A stretch of 64,000 nt of DNA from Prosopocoilus inquinatus. Its lineage: Eukaryota; Arthropoda; Insecta; Coleoptera; Lucanidae. Location of the stretch: NCBI GenBank assembly GCA_036172665.1, contig CM069871.1, positions 58,464,713 to 58,528,712 of the forward strand, given 5' to 3'. The translations under genes were made by a program, and so were the position numbers. The notes below the pieces were generated by a model. That model was not told the DNA's origin, did not search any database, and worked only from the letters and a program-made list of their open reading frames with translations. This document shows, piece after piece, positions 46,099-56,235 of this stretch (position 1 is its first letter; each line of letters opens with the position of its first letter).

Positions 46099-46481
46099 TT
46101 ACTTTAACAAAAATAACACCATCGAAAGTCCACGTGTTTTTAATGAAAACTTTTTAACAGCAAGATTATATATTTCAAGTCGTGATTTACACAGATCTTC
46201 TTTGATAACGGTTCTAGAACCTTTAAGTAATCTTCTGTTACTGACCACTTTTTGTTTATCCTGATAAGACACAAACTTTACCAGTACGTGCCTTCCACCG
46301 CTGTTTCCGGAACCAACGCGATGAACCCTGTCGATGGCAGCATTTGAAATAGGAATTTTCATTTTATTGTTGAATATATCCATGACTCTTAGCGGTAAAT
46401 TCTCCGAGGGTAACTCGTCTATACTGAGTGTTCCATTTAAAATAACAAAATTGGTACTCCTTTCTTGGGTTCCGACGACCG
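46099..46481 (-). pseudogene. LINE ORF1 C-terminal fragment
   Basis: Minus-strand frame from about 46481 reads RSTNFVILNG, then DELPSENLPLRVMDIFNNKM, ISNAAIDRVHRVG, RHVLVKFVSYQDKQKV and RRLLKGSRTVIKEDLCKSRL, to a stop at 46099. IDRVHRVG and VLVKFxxYxxKxxV are typical of the RRM-like and C-terminal domains of LINE ORF1 nucleic-acid chaperones. The N-terminal coiled coil is missing. It lies 420 bp upstream of ORF2 on the same strand, the expected order. Confidence 0.75.
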
Positions 46482-46552
46482 TTTATTTCTTTTAAGTAAA
46501 TACTGGCTGTTTAGGTATAAGCAAAAACTGTACAGCTGCTGTGACCCCGTTA

Positions 46553-46913
46553 GTACCACTTTTTTTAAATACAATATTTCAAAGTACAGGTTTTTTTTTT
46601 AATATTTTGCACCCTATCTAGAGGGTTTATTTTAGAAGCTACAGGAAAACTTTAAATACAAAAGTTGTAGGGTTTTATGCCTATTACCTTTTAGAGTTAT
46701 CAGAAGAATCAAGAGCGCATCGGAAATTAGAGAAAAAGATTAAATTTTTGTTTTTTTTTAATAATATATATTGTTTCCTAAGATGAAAGACCATATTTTT
46801 CTGATTTCAAAAATATATAATGTGTTGCTATATATAAAATAAACCTTCTAGATAGAGTGCAAAATATAAAAAAAAACTGTGCTATGAAATATTGTATTTA
46901 AAAAAAATGGTAC
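46553..46913. mobile_element. MITE with about 85-bp inverted ends
   Basis: GTACCACTTTTTTTAAATAC at the left is mirrored by GTATTTAAAAAAAATGGTAC at the right. The arms continue through CAATATTTCA, a T-run, TATTTTGCAC and CTATCTAGA. The interior (AAAGTTGTAGGGTTTTATGC, TGATTTCAAAAATATATA) resembles the partial sequence at about 41990-42160. No clear target duplication was seen. Confidence 0.75.
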
Positions 46914-47826
46914 GTGATGAAAAAATTATTATATTTTCCTCGAACTCGGGAACACCAAATGTACTACATACACCTAGTTTTATGTCATCCGCAAAACCTT
47001 CGCAGGCTAGTGTTATACATTGTTTGGTGAAGTTTCTCAATGTTTTATAATACTCCCAATGAGTTACACTTTTAGTTTTTTTATACTTAGTTTTAGCTTT
47101 GTCTCTGATTGACATTAATAATTTAATATTGTCCGTTATCCAAGGAGCATATGGCTTACGCAAAAGTACGGATTTAACAGGCGCATGTAAGTCGAAAAGC
47201 ATAATAAGATTAGAAGTAAAAATGTCGACTTTCTTATCAATATTTGACTCGAGGAAAATAGCATCTAGAGGTAAACAAAGTAGGTCTTGTAAGAAGTTAG
47301 TATAATTAAAATTTTTGAAATCACGATAGGTATAAGATTTGAGTTTTAATTTAGGTTCAATCAAGTGAATACCACAAAAAACTACATCATGATCTGCTAT
47401 TTCCGTATTACGCACTCCAGATGTTTTAATAGATACAACATCACTAACTATGATTAAATCCAAAAGTGACATAGACTTATCCGTAATTCTAGTTGGTCGA
47501 TCAATAATTTGATGAAAACCCATGGAATCTAGAGTATCACATAAATAAGTAGCAGGGGAAGAATCCATTTTCAATAAATCAATATTTAAATCACCCAAGC
47601 AGAAAATATATTTAGTTATTGGTAAATCAGATGACAAAGATATTTCAAGCTCATCAACAAATTGTCCGTGGAATATATTTGGTGGTTTGTATGCTACTCC
47701 AAATATATAAATATCTTGATGAAAATTAATTCTTATCCAAAGTTGTTCAATGCTGTCTGAAGAGGCCATTATTTTATATCTTAAATTAACTTTTGTATTT
47801 AGGATAATAGTCAACAAGTCGAACAT
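46914..47826 (-). pseudogene. LINE ORF2 remnant, APE endonuclease part (older copy, 5' half)
   Basis: Minus-strand reading frame with SIEQLWIRINF, FGVAYKPPNIFHG, FCLGDLNIDLLK, MSLLDLIIVSD, IADHDVVFCGI, KSYTYRDFKNFNY, KPYAPWITDNIKLLM and HWEYYKTLRNFTKQ (ending about 47020). The family relation to the 45.7-kb ORF2 is clear along the whole length. The first third of the endonuclease is missing. The homologous sequence stops where the 41.8-kb fragment begins, so the two are likely halves of one copy. The last 35 codons (including GFADDIKLGV) do not align with the same position and may come from another fragment. Confidence 0.85.
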
Positions 47827-47829
47827 CTA

Positions 47830-49865
47830 TTGTAATTGCGTTGTTTGTTTCACAAAAAATATTGTTAGGTTTGAAAAATTATATTCTAAATTCGCTTTTT
47901 ACTTTGGAGTTACACAAAATTTAACACGCTTACTTTTAGATTTAATTGACAAAATGTTTGGTTAACATTTCACATGTGCGATCATTGACTCGGGCATAAT
48001 CGCCGCAGATATTGTCCAGCATGAATTTCCGACGTCTGTTTAGCTTGAAAATGGTATTCCTGACGCCGATTTACGACCGCTATGTTTTACAATCGCGTCA
48101 GCTCAAAACTGCGCTTGAATTAATCGCGAAAACGCGGAAGAAAGAACAATTTTGAAGGCCAAGAGCATTGAATAATAAACAAATAAAATATTTGCTTAGG
48201 CTCAGAGCTTTTGTAGTCCCGCTGAATTTGCGTGTTTTTAACACGTATGTTGGCCGAGTAAAGTTAAAACAGAATTACGTGATTAATTAAACCGCATGCA
48301 GGTCTTTGAGCCCAGAGAGCGAGAACAGGAAAATGTATTATCAAACAGTGGAATCGAAAAAGTGTACTGCCTGAAACCAGTTTGAAAGGGCGGCAGAGTG
48401 GAATCGAAAAAGTGTACTGCCTGAAACCAGTTTGAAAGGGCGGCAGTGCGACTCGACGCGGGGGTTTAAATGGAAACGTTAAATGTTACGCCCGCTTATA
48501 CGAGATTTTTAATCAATTAGTATAATATCGTCAGAGTAAAAACGCGAATATAATTCTAGAATTATTTTTTGAATTTAGAAACAACAATTTAGTTGATTTG
48601 AATTAAATAGAAACACGACGCTTCCCTGCAGCACACTGTCTCGTGCGCATCGTGTCCGAGCATCGCAGTCGATCGCAACGTTATTGTGAATCATACCATC
48701 CTTTCCATCCTAATGAATGCATTATTTCTTTAGTTTACCGTGTTCACTATCGGCTAGGCGCGCAGCTGGGCAAATATGTTGAGATGTGTACACAATCTGT
48801 TTATGACATCGTACAGCTTCGTTGTAATAGTAAACCGTTATACTTTTTTCGATCCGCTGTCTGGTTATTATCAATGCGCGGACGAAAATTTAAATTGGGT
48901 TAAAACTTACAAATCCTTATCATGTAATTAAAACGCATCAAACGTCTTGCCACCCGCCACTAAAATTTCGCAATTTGGCGTTATCAGATGCTTGTCAACT
49001 CGACCGCTTCACTAGTTAACAGCTGGCAACGTGAACGTCATGACGCTACATGTGAGCGATAACCCAAACCGGAACTAAAGAAATTGCTAAGAAGTCTCCA
49101 AGAACTCCTCAGAACTTCTAAGAATTAACTGCCCTTTTTAAAACCTATTTCCATGCTACTATTGACTTCATTATTGCAAGCTAAGAAAATAATGTTTCAA
49201 TGTGTTACAGTTACTTGTTTACAAAATGACTTATTTAAATTAACAATAATTATTGTTTGTTTTGATACATTAAGAAAACTGTGACAGTTTCATTTTGCAA
49301 TTGTCTCTGTAATACAGTTTTCAAAACATCAGCGATGAAATAATCCAAAAATAGTTTAATATTCGATTTCTGAAAATATTCAAATTGCAACAAAATCTAT
49401 TTTCCGTCAATGGAACGTAAGCAAAATTAGCGTTTTAATAGAGGGAATTCCACGCTGACAAATGAAATCCAAGTCATTTGAACTTAATTACATTACCAGC
49501 AGATCGTATTTCATTCAGAACAATGGCTCATTAAATCTGTTTTCGACGAGATGCTGACTATTTTGATACATCGATCTTTGGACACGAACTTTTAGAAAAT
49601 GCACTTCGTCACATCCTTTAAGTAGAGTACAAAAAGGAGAAATTTGTAGTTTAATGAATTAATTAGTATTCTTTAAGCTTTGTAGGCATTCAGTTGTAAA
49701 TCAGTTAGTCAGTGATTAGAAGAAATGAGTACATCGCAGTAAGTTAGTGAATCGGTGATGTGTTGGCCTCGGATAAAGAGCTAGAATACATTGACGGTAA
49801 TATAAAAACATAATTTAATCCACACTAATTTTAATTATAAACTCTTTAATTCTATTTTAATTTAA
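47830..49865. other. No recognisable gene; one 50-bp tandem duplication
   Basis: Non-coding. It contains the exact tandem duplication at 48347-48446. An ORF of 86 codons at 48643-48903 has no recognisable motif. Confidence 0.45.
48347..48446. repeat. Exact 50-bp tandem duplication
   Basis: The 50-bp unit starting AGTGGAATCGAAAAAGTGTA and ending GTTTGAAAGGGCGGCAG occurs twice head-to-tail with no difference, so it is recent or a sequence-assembly effect. Confidence 0.9.
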
Positions 49866-50500
49866 TTAGCGTTTCTTCTTCTTCTTATTCTTTATAAAGC
49901 TTTTGGTTTACGGCTAAAAAGCCATTTCAACCAGTCCCATGAATTAATAATTCCTGATATCAAGTCTTGTTCCTGGATCATAGAGGTCAACATGTAAAAG
50001 TAAATTTGCATATATTTCATATTATAATTTATATTTTGAAACAACTAAAAATTTATATAGGCAATTGTAAAGATTATTGTCTTTGTGAAATAACAGAGAA
50101 TTTATCAAGTAGGGAGAGCAGAAATTAAGATCATTAAGTTCCTTGAAAAGGAGCAGAATGTTATTATTGCGCTGACAGTTAAAGAAAATGTGGTTCAGAT
50201 CTTCAATAGAACCACATATACAAGAGTTTTGTGAAATTATATTGAACCTAGCCAAGTGAAATGTACAACAGTGCCTTGTTCTGAGCCGGCACATGGTAGT
50301 AATGTAAGATCTACAACGGAATGGCTCAAAGGAACACCAGGATTTAACGTTCACATCTGGATTGATGCTAAAATACCATTTTCCTTTCTGCTCACAAGAT
50401 TTTTCCCAATATTCTTTCCAAGACTTAAACATGAATTTCCTGAGCAATTTAAACAAATCGCCATAAAAAATTTTGTTGTTAATACAAGGATCATATTAAT
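49866..50500 (-). pseudogene. C-terminal end of an RNase-H-bearing LINE ORF2, with (GAA)n tail
   Basis: Minus strand 50456-50022 reads KGKWYFSINPDVNVKSW, RSYITTMCRLRTRHCCTFHL, then CICGSIEDLNHIFFNC. The last is the cysteine/histidine motif found after RNase H in Jockey/I/R1-type LINEs (CxCGxxEDxNHIFFxC). The 3' UTR follows, ending with AGCCGTAAACCAAAAGCTTT and GAAGAAGAAGAA (49890-49867), the 3' tail. Everything upstream of the motif is missing, so this is a 5'-truncated insertion of a family different from the ATT-tailed LINEs. Confidence 0.8.
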
Positions 50501-50504
50501 TAAT

Positions 50505-50913
50505 TAATATATTTATTATATATATGATTAATATTTATTAATCATATCATTAGCGTTTAAATGTAATTTAGTTATTACAATAAACCCGGAAAACGAAAAA
50601 ATAATTTTCTCTTATCCGGCCGTAAACAATTAAAAACTAATTCCAATCTTGTGGCATCGTGTTGGCTTGAGTTCATTTCGTTCCGTGATAATATGCTGTA
50701 ACAATTTAAGGCCGTTTACTGTACTTTTTGTGTTGCACGTTTTAGATCAATTTTTACGAGTTCTCTTTGGAACAAGAAATAGGCTGTAGATATAATGAGG
50801 AGATAGAAGACGTTCTATTTTATCATAAGATTTAATTCTTGATACAACTTACTAGGAAATTTAAGAAATTGAACAAAATATTGTTACGGTTATTTTTAAG
50901 GGTAGCCGCAATA
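50505..50913. other. No recognisable gene
   Basis: AT-rich spacer with a TATATAT-type patch at 50505-50545. Nothing assigned. Confidence 0.5.
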
Positions 50914-50915
50914 TA

Positions 50916-52273
50916 CAGGGTGTCCTTTTACTGTGTACACATATAAAAAACCTCGGTATAAGTAGGTGAAATGCTACCTTCTGCGCATATTTTCGGGTGA
51001 CTACCGAATCTAAGCCAAAAAAATTCAGAGGTTCCACTTGTTTGAAACTGCTGAAATGTGCGAGAGAGAAAAATTCTGCAAGGTCAATGACGCCTTCCTC
51101 TGTAGTCAGTGGGTGTACCCACACGCATAGCGCCGATTATAAAAATAGTCCGCATTTAAACTCATTCTCCAGCGTTTCGTAATAAAAATCACTGATTTCG
51201 TTTATTACAATGCCCGGGCCCAATGTGCGTTTCCGCGGACTTCCTAGTACAAGAGTAACATACCTGTTTTTTTCGTTATGTGTAAATGCCATAACGATCT
51301 TAATATGCGTTATTACGCACATCAAAAATCTTTCTTCGTTTGTCAAATTTTTCGTATCTGCAGAACGCTTATGTAATACTGACCCATCATTTTAAACGCC
51401 TTACAGCTGCCGCCGTTGTAAAAACACAAAAAATTGCCGTAATAAAAAGTATCAACAGAAATGCGAAACTGCGTCTTTATCGAATGCATGCGAGATTACT
51501 TTAAGATATTAATCAATTTGTAAATTTTGGAATTTGCAATGCAGGCGCGTTAAAAATGCTTTACTTGGCCGAATTTCATAATTGAATTAATAGAAATTGT
51601 AAATTTAATGTCAGTCGTATTGGTAGTGAGCACATATCAGTTTGAACAGCTATTTTATTCTCCCTAGTGTGATTACGTAATGCGCCCGACTTTAAACTGT
51701 ACAAACAGTAGATAAATTACTACATTATTTTAAAGTTTCTTTATTAAAGTAAAGAAGTCTATTTAATTAGAAATGGAAAGGCAATTTATTACTTGTGAGG
51801 GTAAAATATCCGAAAATAAAACGATGAATGACGGTGATGTCGTTAAGATGTCATTATTTAACTCATCCGCATTTTTTATCCAGTAATTTAATAGTCGGTT
51901 TATAATTTGAAAATACCTAAAACTGTAATTACTTTGAGCAAAGTGGCTCTTATTTTAATTAATCCATGCGCTCTGTGAGCGCGTTTAAAATATTTCGACT
52001 GTTACGATCTATTAATAGGCCTCATACGAATGAAACAGATGTTCGTTTACGACATCGTAAAACACTGACCTATAGTAGGATGACACAGGCAAGGCGGCGT
52101 ACCATCCAGTCGTTAGCTATACCAGCAGTTCTCAAACGGTTTGGTGAAAATCTTCCAATGCATTTTTCTCGAAAACTATTAACTTCATGTTAAGGATACA
52201 TAAATTTAATCGTTGCCATTTATGGTGATATATTACAGGTTTAAATATTTGCACACAGTAAAAGAACACCCTG
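50916..52273. mobile_element. Non-autonomous DNA transposon, family A, copy 3 (longer form)
   Basis: Starts CAGGGTGTCCTTTTACTGTG and ends CACAGTAAAAGAACACCCTG, perfectly inverted apart from one base. TA lies on both sides (50914-50915 and 52274-52275). It is about 1.36 kb, some 450 bp longer than copy 1, because of extra interior sequence at about 51200-51500 and 51650-51880. No transposase ORF. Confidence 0.85.
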
Positions 52274-52357
52274 TATACACACGGAATACATTCATTAAGT
52301 TAATACATAAATAATTTGGAACTTATATGCTCTTGTAGAGACTTTTACAACACGCTG

Positions 52358-52582
52358 ATTAATAATTAATATAAATACAAAGTTTTTTTAATCTCAAACC
52401 GGACAGAAAAATGAAGAGAACACACTCAACGTTTCGCTATAGATCTATAGCTGACGAAGCTATAAATCTATAGCGAAACGTTGAGTGTGTTCTCTTCATT
52501 TTTCTGTCCGATTTGAGATTAAAAAACTTTGTATTTACAATTTTCATCGGACAAGAACAAACTTCAATTAATAATTAATATA
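52358..52582. mobile_element. Hammerhead-type short repeat, family 2, copy 2, with 16-bp target duplication
   Basis: ATTAATAATTAATATA at 52358-52373 is repeated exactly at 52567-52582. The 193 bp between begin AATACAAAGTTTTTTTAATC and end GAACAAACTTCA, as in the copy at 26.4 kb. Here most of the unit is an inverted duplication: about 52377-52451 pairs with 52465-52540. The duplicated unit is separated by GCTGACGAAGCTATAAATC. Confidence 0.75.
52440..52500 (+). ncRNA. Degenerate hammerhead-like motif in family 2 repeat
   Basis: CUGACGA (52453-52459), A, stem II GCUAUA-AAUC-UAUAGC, GAAA, a minimal ACGU stem III and U17. The core bases are present but the sequence before CUGACGA is an inverted copy of the downstream arm and cannot form a proper stem I. 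Probably inactive in this copy. Confidence 0.3.
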
Positions 52583-54203
52583 TTGGACTAACATAAGTGT
52601 TTTCGAAGGACCATGTTATGTAGTTCTTGCATTTACAAATCTTTTGGATAATAAGAAGGGGACTCACCAACTGCGGCTCCTTAGTTGCTGTTCATGTTCG
52701 ATGGTACTTATGAGTACTCAAGGGCATTGCGTAGTGCGTGCGCACTTCCTCCATCGTCAAAGGTATGAACACGAAGTGATCGCTATGTGGTGTGCAGAGC
52801 TTGGTGGTGCGGAATGGCGGGAGAAAGTATTTTTTGGGGAAAAAAGGATTGACTTCTTTTTGCAAGCTACTGATAGGTTGGCAACATAATGATACCAAAT
52901 ATTCTCTGTTTTCACGCATGCGCGAACATTTAGTAATAGGCCGAAAGTAGTCAAAACCCCAACTATCTGCTTGCTTCGCTCGACCTGGTTACATACTCAT
53001 GGGTATTTTTAAACTTTTACGTCAGAATGTTCAGGACCTTCTAGGAGCTTTCCAAGGAATCAGGGCAAACTTCATCATTCCTGACGTGATGTGACTGAAA
53101 CTTCAGTGTAGTGCAATCGGTTATATGAGTCATCAGTTAAACTGGGCGCTGGATCACGCATGAGAATTACCATACAAAACGGACGCTCGTTACAATATAG
53201 GGCAAGTTTGGAGTTGGTAATATCGTCAGACTACCGTGTCACGGTAGAAATATTTGTAGAAAAATTTATTTAATCTCTTCAAAATTAAGAGTTAGTTCAA
53301 ATTAGATTTATGTAAAATAAGGGTTCTTAATTGAAAACTTCAAAAGCCCTTACGCAGCAAAAGGCATTCCACATTATGTAAAAAATGCAATGCGACGGAT
53401 TATAAACGTGTCACGTTTACTTGCTCCAATTATCAAATTACGATGGAAGCAATTAGCGTTTAAAGGATGTCGCATAAATTGAATTTGGTAAGTCGTAGTT
53501 GATGCTGGCAAATTACCGAACAACAGAATTAATTTAACCTTAAAACGTCGAAATTAATGAAGTCGGCTGCAATTGTTTTTGACTAGAACATCCAAACACG
53601 CTTATCGATCCAACGCCAACTCTAAACGTGTGGGTCTTTGAACACAAGGATGATTCAAATTTATTAGAATTTCCGAATAATATATTCAGCATTAAATTAT
53701 AGGTAGAGGCCCGTGTGAAATTTTCTTCTGCCGAAAATCGCAAATTATTGAGCGCACGCGTGCGTGAACCCTTCCATAAAACCCGAGAAAACGTTAGTAG
53801 GGTAAGGATGCGAGAGGGCTTGATTTACGATGCGTTTACTACGAGCGGTCAAGAAACTGTAAACTGGTCATCTTATACCGTTCCTTGTTTATGTAACCAG
53901 GAAGAGAAAAGAAAACGAAATCCCACGAGTTTGTATAAGTAGTTTTTCCTATACGGAAATGTAGAGTTTTCGATTTTACGATCGCCTACGGGAAATGATT
54001 CCATACACATATGCTTGCTTCTCTCCAAAGGCTATTTGCATGAATTTAGTTATGTTTAATGTTTATGATGCTTTTTATCATGGCTGCTGTACTTTATTTA
54101 TTAGCCTTTGTTCAACTCGTCGAAATCGTGCCTGGCATAACTCTCATACTATACACCTGCAGTATTACATATTCGGAAGTGCTTATCAAGAGAAACACTA
54201 CAT
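52583..54203. other. No recognisable gene
   Basis: Several ORFs of 65-81 codons with mixed composition overlap on both strands (52644-52954, 53540-53942). None shows a family motif and none is called. Confidence 0.4.
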
Positions 54204-54205
54204 TA

Positions 54206-56235
54206 CAGGGTGTTTTTACTATGTGCAAATAAAAAAAAAACCTCAGTGTAAGTACACGAAATGCTACCTTCTGCGGGTATTTTTTGGTGGCTACTGTATC
54301 ATAGCCAAAAAATTTCAGAGATGGCACTTGTTTGGAACTGCTGAATTATACGAGAAAGAAATATTTAGCAAGATCAATGACGCCTTCCTCTATAGTCGGT
54401 ATGAACACGTCCACCGCACCCGATCATTAACGCAGCGTTTCGTAATAATAATCCTGATACCGTTTATTAATTATCTTATTTAAAATTTTTATTCACTAAG
54501 CGAAGTAATGTTACATTTATTTGTTTTACAATATTAAATTTTAATTTTAATTTTAATATTAAAATTTATGCACCAATTAGGCGAGCGCCTTGAAAATGTT
54601 TTTCCTTCTTCCTTTTACGTAAATCAACTTTTACTGATATCGCTGCTAGCTATAAAAGTATTACTTACGGTCCATGGAAAAAAAGTAAATGTCAAATTTT
54701 GATATATACAGGGTGTAATCAAATTAGTTTCACATATTAATACCGCAAGTTCCTCATCATGTAAGAGAATTAATGCTGCAACTACTAAAAGTCTAGCTCA
54801 AGAATAAAAAAATTACCTAGTGGATGAGTATTGACTCTTTTGTTTGAGAACTTCTGGTCGGCCTTGCACAAAAACAACGTTATAAAACAAAATTCCAGCA
54901 AAATTCAAGGTCAATTGCTTGATCGCATTTTAAAAGCTTTATGGGGACAATAAAATAGAATCACCGACCCATTAAAGACGACAGTTCAAATTCACAACCT
55001 CTCGGTCGTGGCCCGTGTGTGCATTATGGTTAAAGGAGAACAATTTAAATCCGCTTGCATTGATCAGAATTAAATCTGTTTCATTAGATATTCGACAATA
55101 ATTAGATCTTGACATCCTGGTCTTTGTAAGCCAATGTACACATGATTTACAGTGCTAATTTCGCGTATTAAAATGATTTAAAAAAAATATTAGTCGCTTT
55201 GATTGATTGTCGCTTTGTTAATTATTTCCACCAACGAATACGTTTCTTCGTAGTTCGAGTTCGATGACGCTTTATTGTTTTGGTTCCACAAAATAATAAA
55301 AGCGATGACTGCATTCAATAACGATTTTTCGAAATGCAGAAAGAAAGGACATTCTTAAACATTTTGCGCAATAAAGAAATAACAATGCAGTTTATTGACG
55401 ACCAGCAAATAAAGTACGCGATGAACATGTATGAATTAGTAAAATAATTTTAGAAAATGGAATTTCTAATTTTTATTTATTTTTACAGTTTTGTGAGCAG
55501 AAAACTATTAACAATTACGTGAAAATTGAGAAAAATAATTAATTTAATAAGCAACGCGATGGATATTTATAATTCTATTCCGTTAGGGAATTACATAAGC
55601 GAAGATTTTAACCCAGTGCCCTTCAGTTCGATGACGCTTTATTGTTTTACGATGTTTTATGATGCGCTTGTAGAAACAGATACACGGCCAGTCAGAGGTT
55701 TTCAAACAAAAAGTCTCCGGGGTCTGGGGGGGTTTTAATTTCTTTAATTTTTCACCAATAAAATTCATATTTGCAGAAATCACTTTCTTAAGTGATAAAG
55801 AACTTACAGTTTTAATATGTGAAACTTATTTGATTACACGCTGTATATTAGAAATACATATGGAATGAGAAATTACAACTTATTTCTACCTCTCTTTTAA
55901 TTCAGTCGGCAACAACGAACCACATGCGATCTTGAATGCACTAATTTTTATTTTGAAAATACTTAAATTTGTAATTACTTGAAATGAAGTTACATTTAAT
56001 TTTATTTTAATAAATCCAGGCGCATTGTGAACGTGTGTAAAAATGTTTTGATTGACGGGATGATTCACATCGTTCGTGCACGAGGTAAAGTTAAATACTG
56101 ACCTACCTTCGTATCGTCGTTCAACAAGCGGCCGCGAGACTTAGGCCACCATCCACTCGTTAGCTACGTGAGCAGTTCTCAAACAGTTTGGTAAAAATCT
56201 GACACTGATTTTTTCTCGGAAACTATTAACTTTTG
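54206..56235. mobile_element. Non-autonomous DNA transposon, family A, copy 4, interrupted and right-truncated
   Basis: Begins CAGGGTGTTTTTACTATGTG after TA and follows the family sequence (CTACCTTCTGCGGGTATT, CGTTTATTAATTAT, GCACCAATTAGGCGAGCG) to about 54706. After the nested element at 54709-55843 it resumes with ACATATGGAATGAGAAATTA and reaches CTCGGAAACTATTAAC near 56230, where the terminal 60-70 bp of other copies are missing. Confidence 0.8.
54709..55843. mobile_element. DNA transposon, family B, nested in family A copy 4
   Basis: CAGGGTGTAATCAAATTAGT at the left and AAACTTATTTGATTACACGC...CTG at the right form inverted repeats of about 34 bp, continuing through TTTCACATATTAA. TA lies on both sides. 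About 1.14 kb without a transposase ORF. Since it splits family A copy 4, family B was active after that copy inserted. Confidence 0.85.

Larger units (their letters stand above)
42552..46490 (-). mobile_element. Nearly complete LINE with ORF1 fragment, ORF2 and ATT-repeat tail
   Basis: Minus-strand order: ORF1 fragment (46481-46099), ORF2 with endonuclease and reverse transcriptase (45678-42861), 3' UTR, and a (TAA)n microsatellite on the plus strand at 42552-42603, forming the (ATT)n 3' tail. The clade is uncertain. APE-type endonuclease, absence of RNase H and a YADDIQL palm suggest a CR1/L2-like lineage, while the microsatellite tail also occurs in I-type elements. It is the least decayed element in the window. 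Confidence 0.8.

Noticed and set aside
46914..47015. FADD-type reverse transcriptase motif (GFADDIKLGV) at the end of the endonuclease fragment
   Set aside because: It is at the wrong position relative to the endonuclease, lacks the flanking palm motifs and may be chance or a scrap of another element; not called separately.
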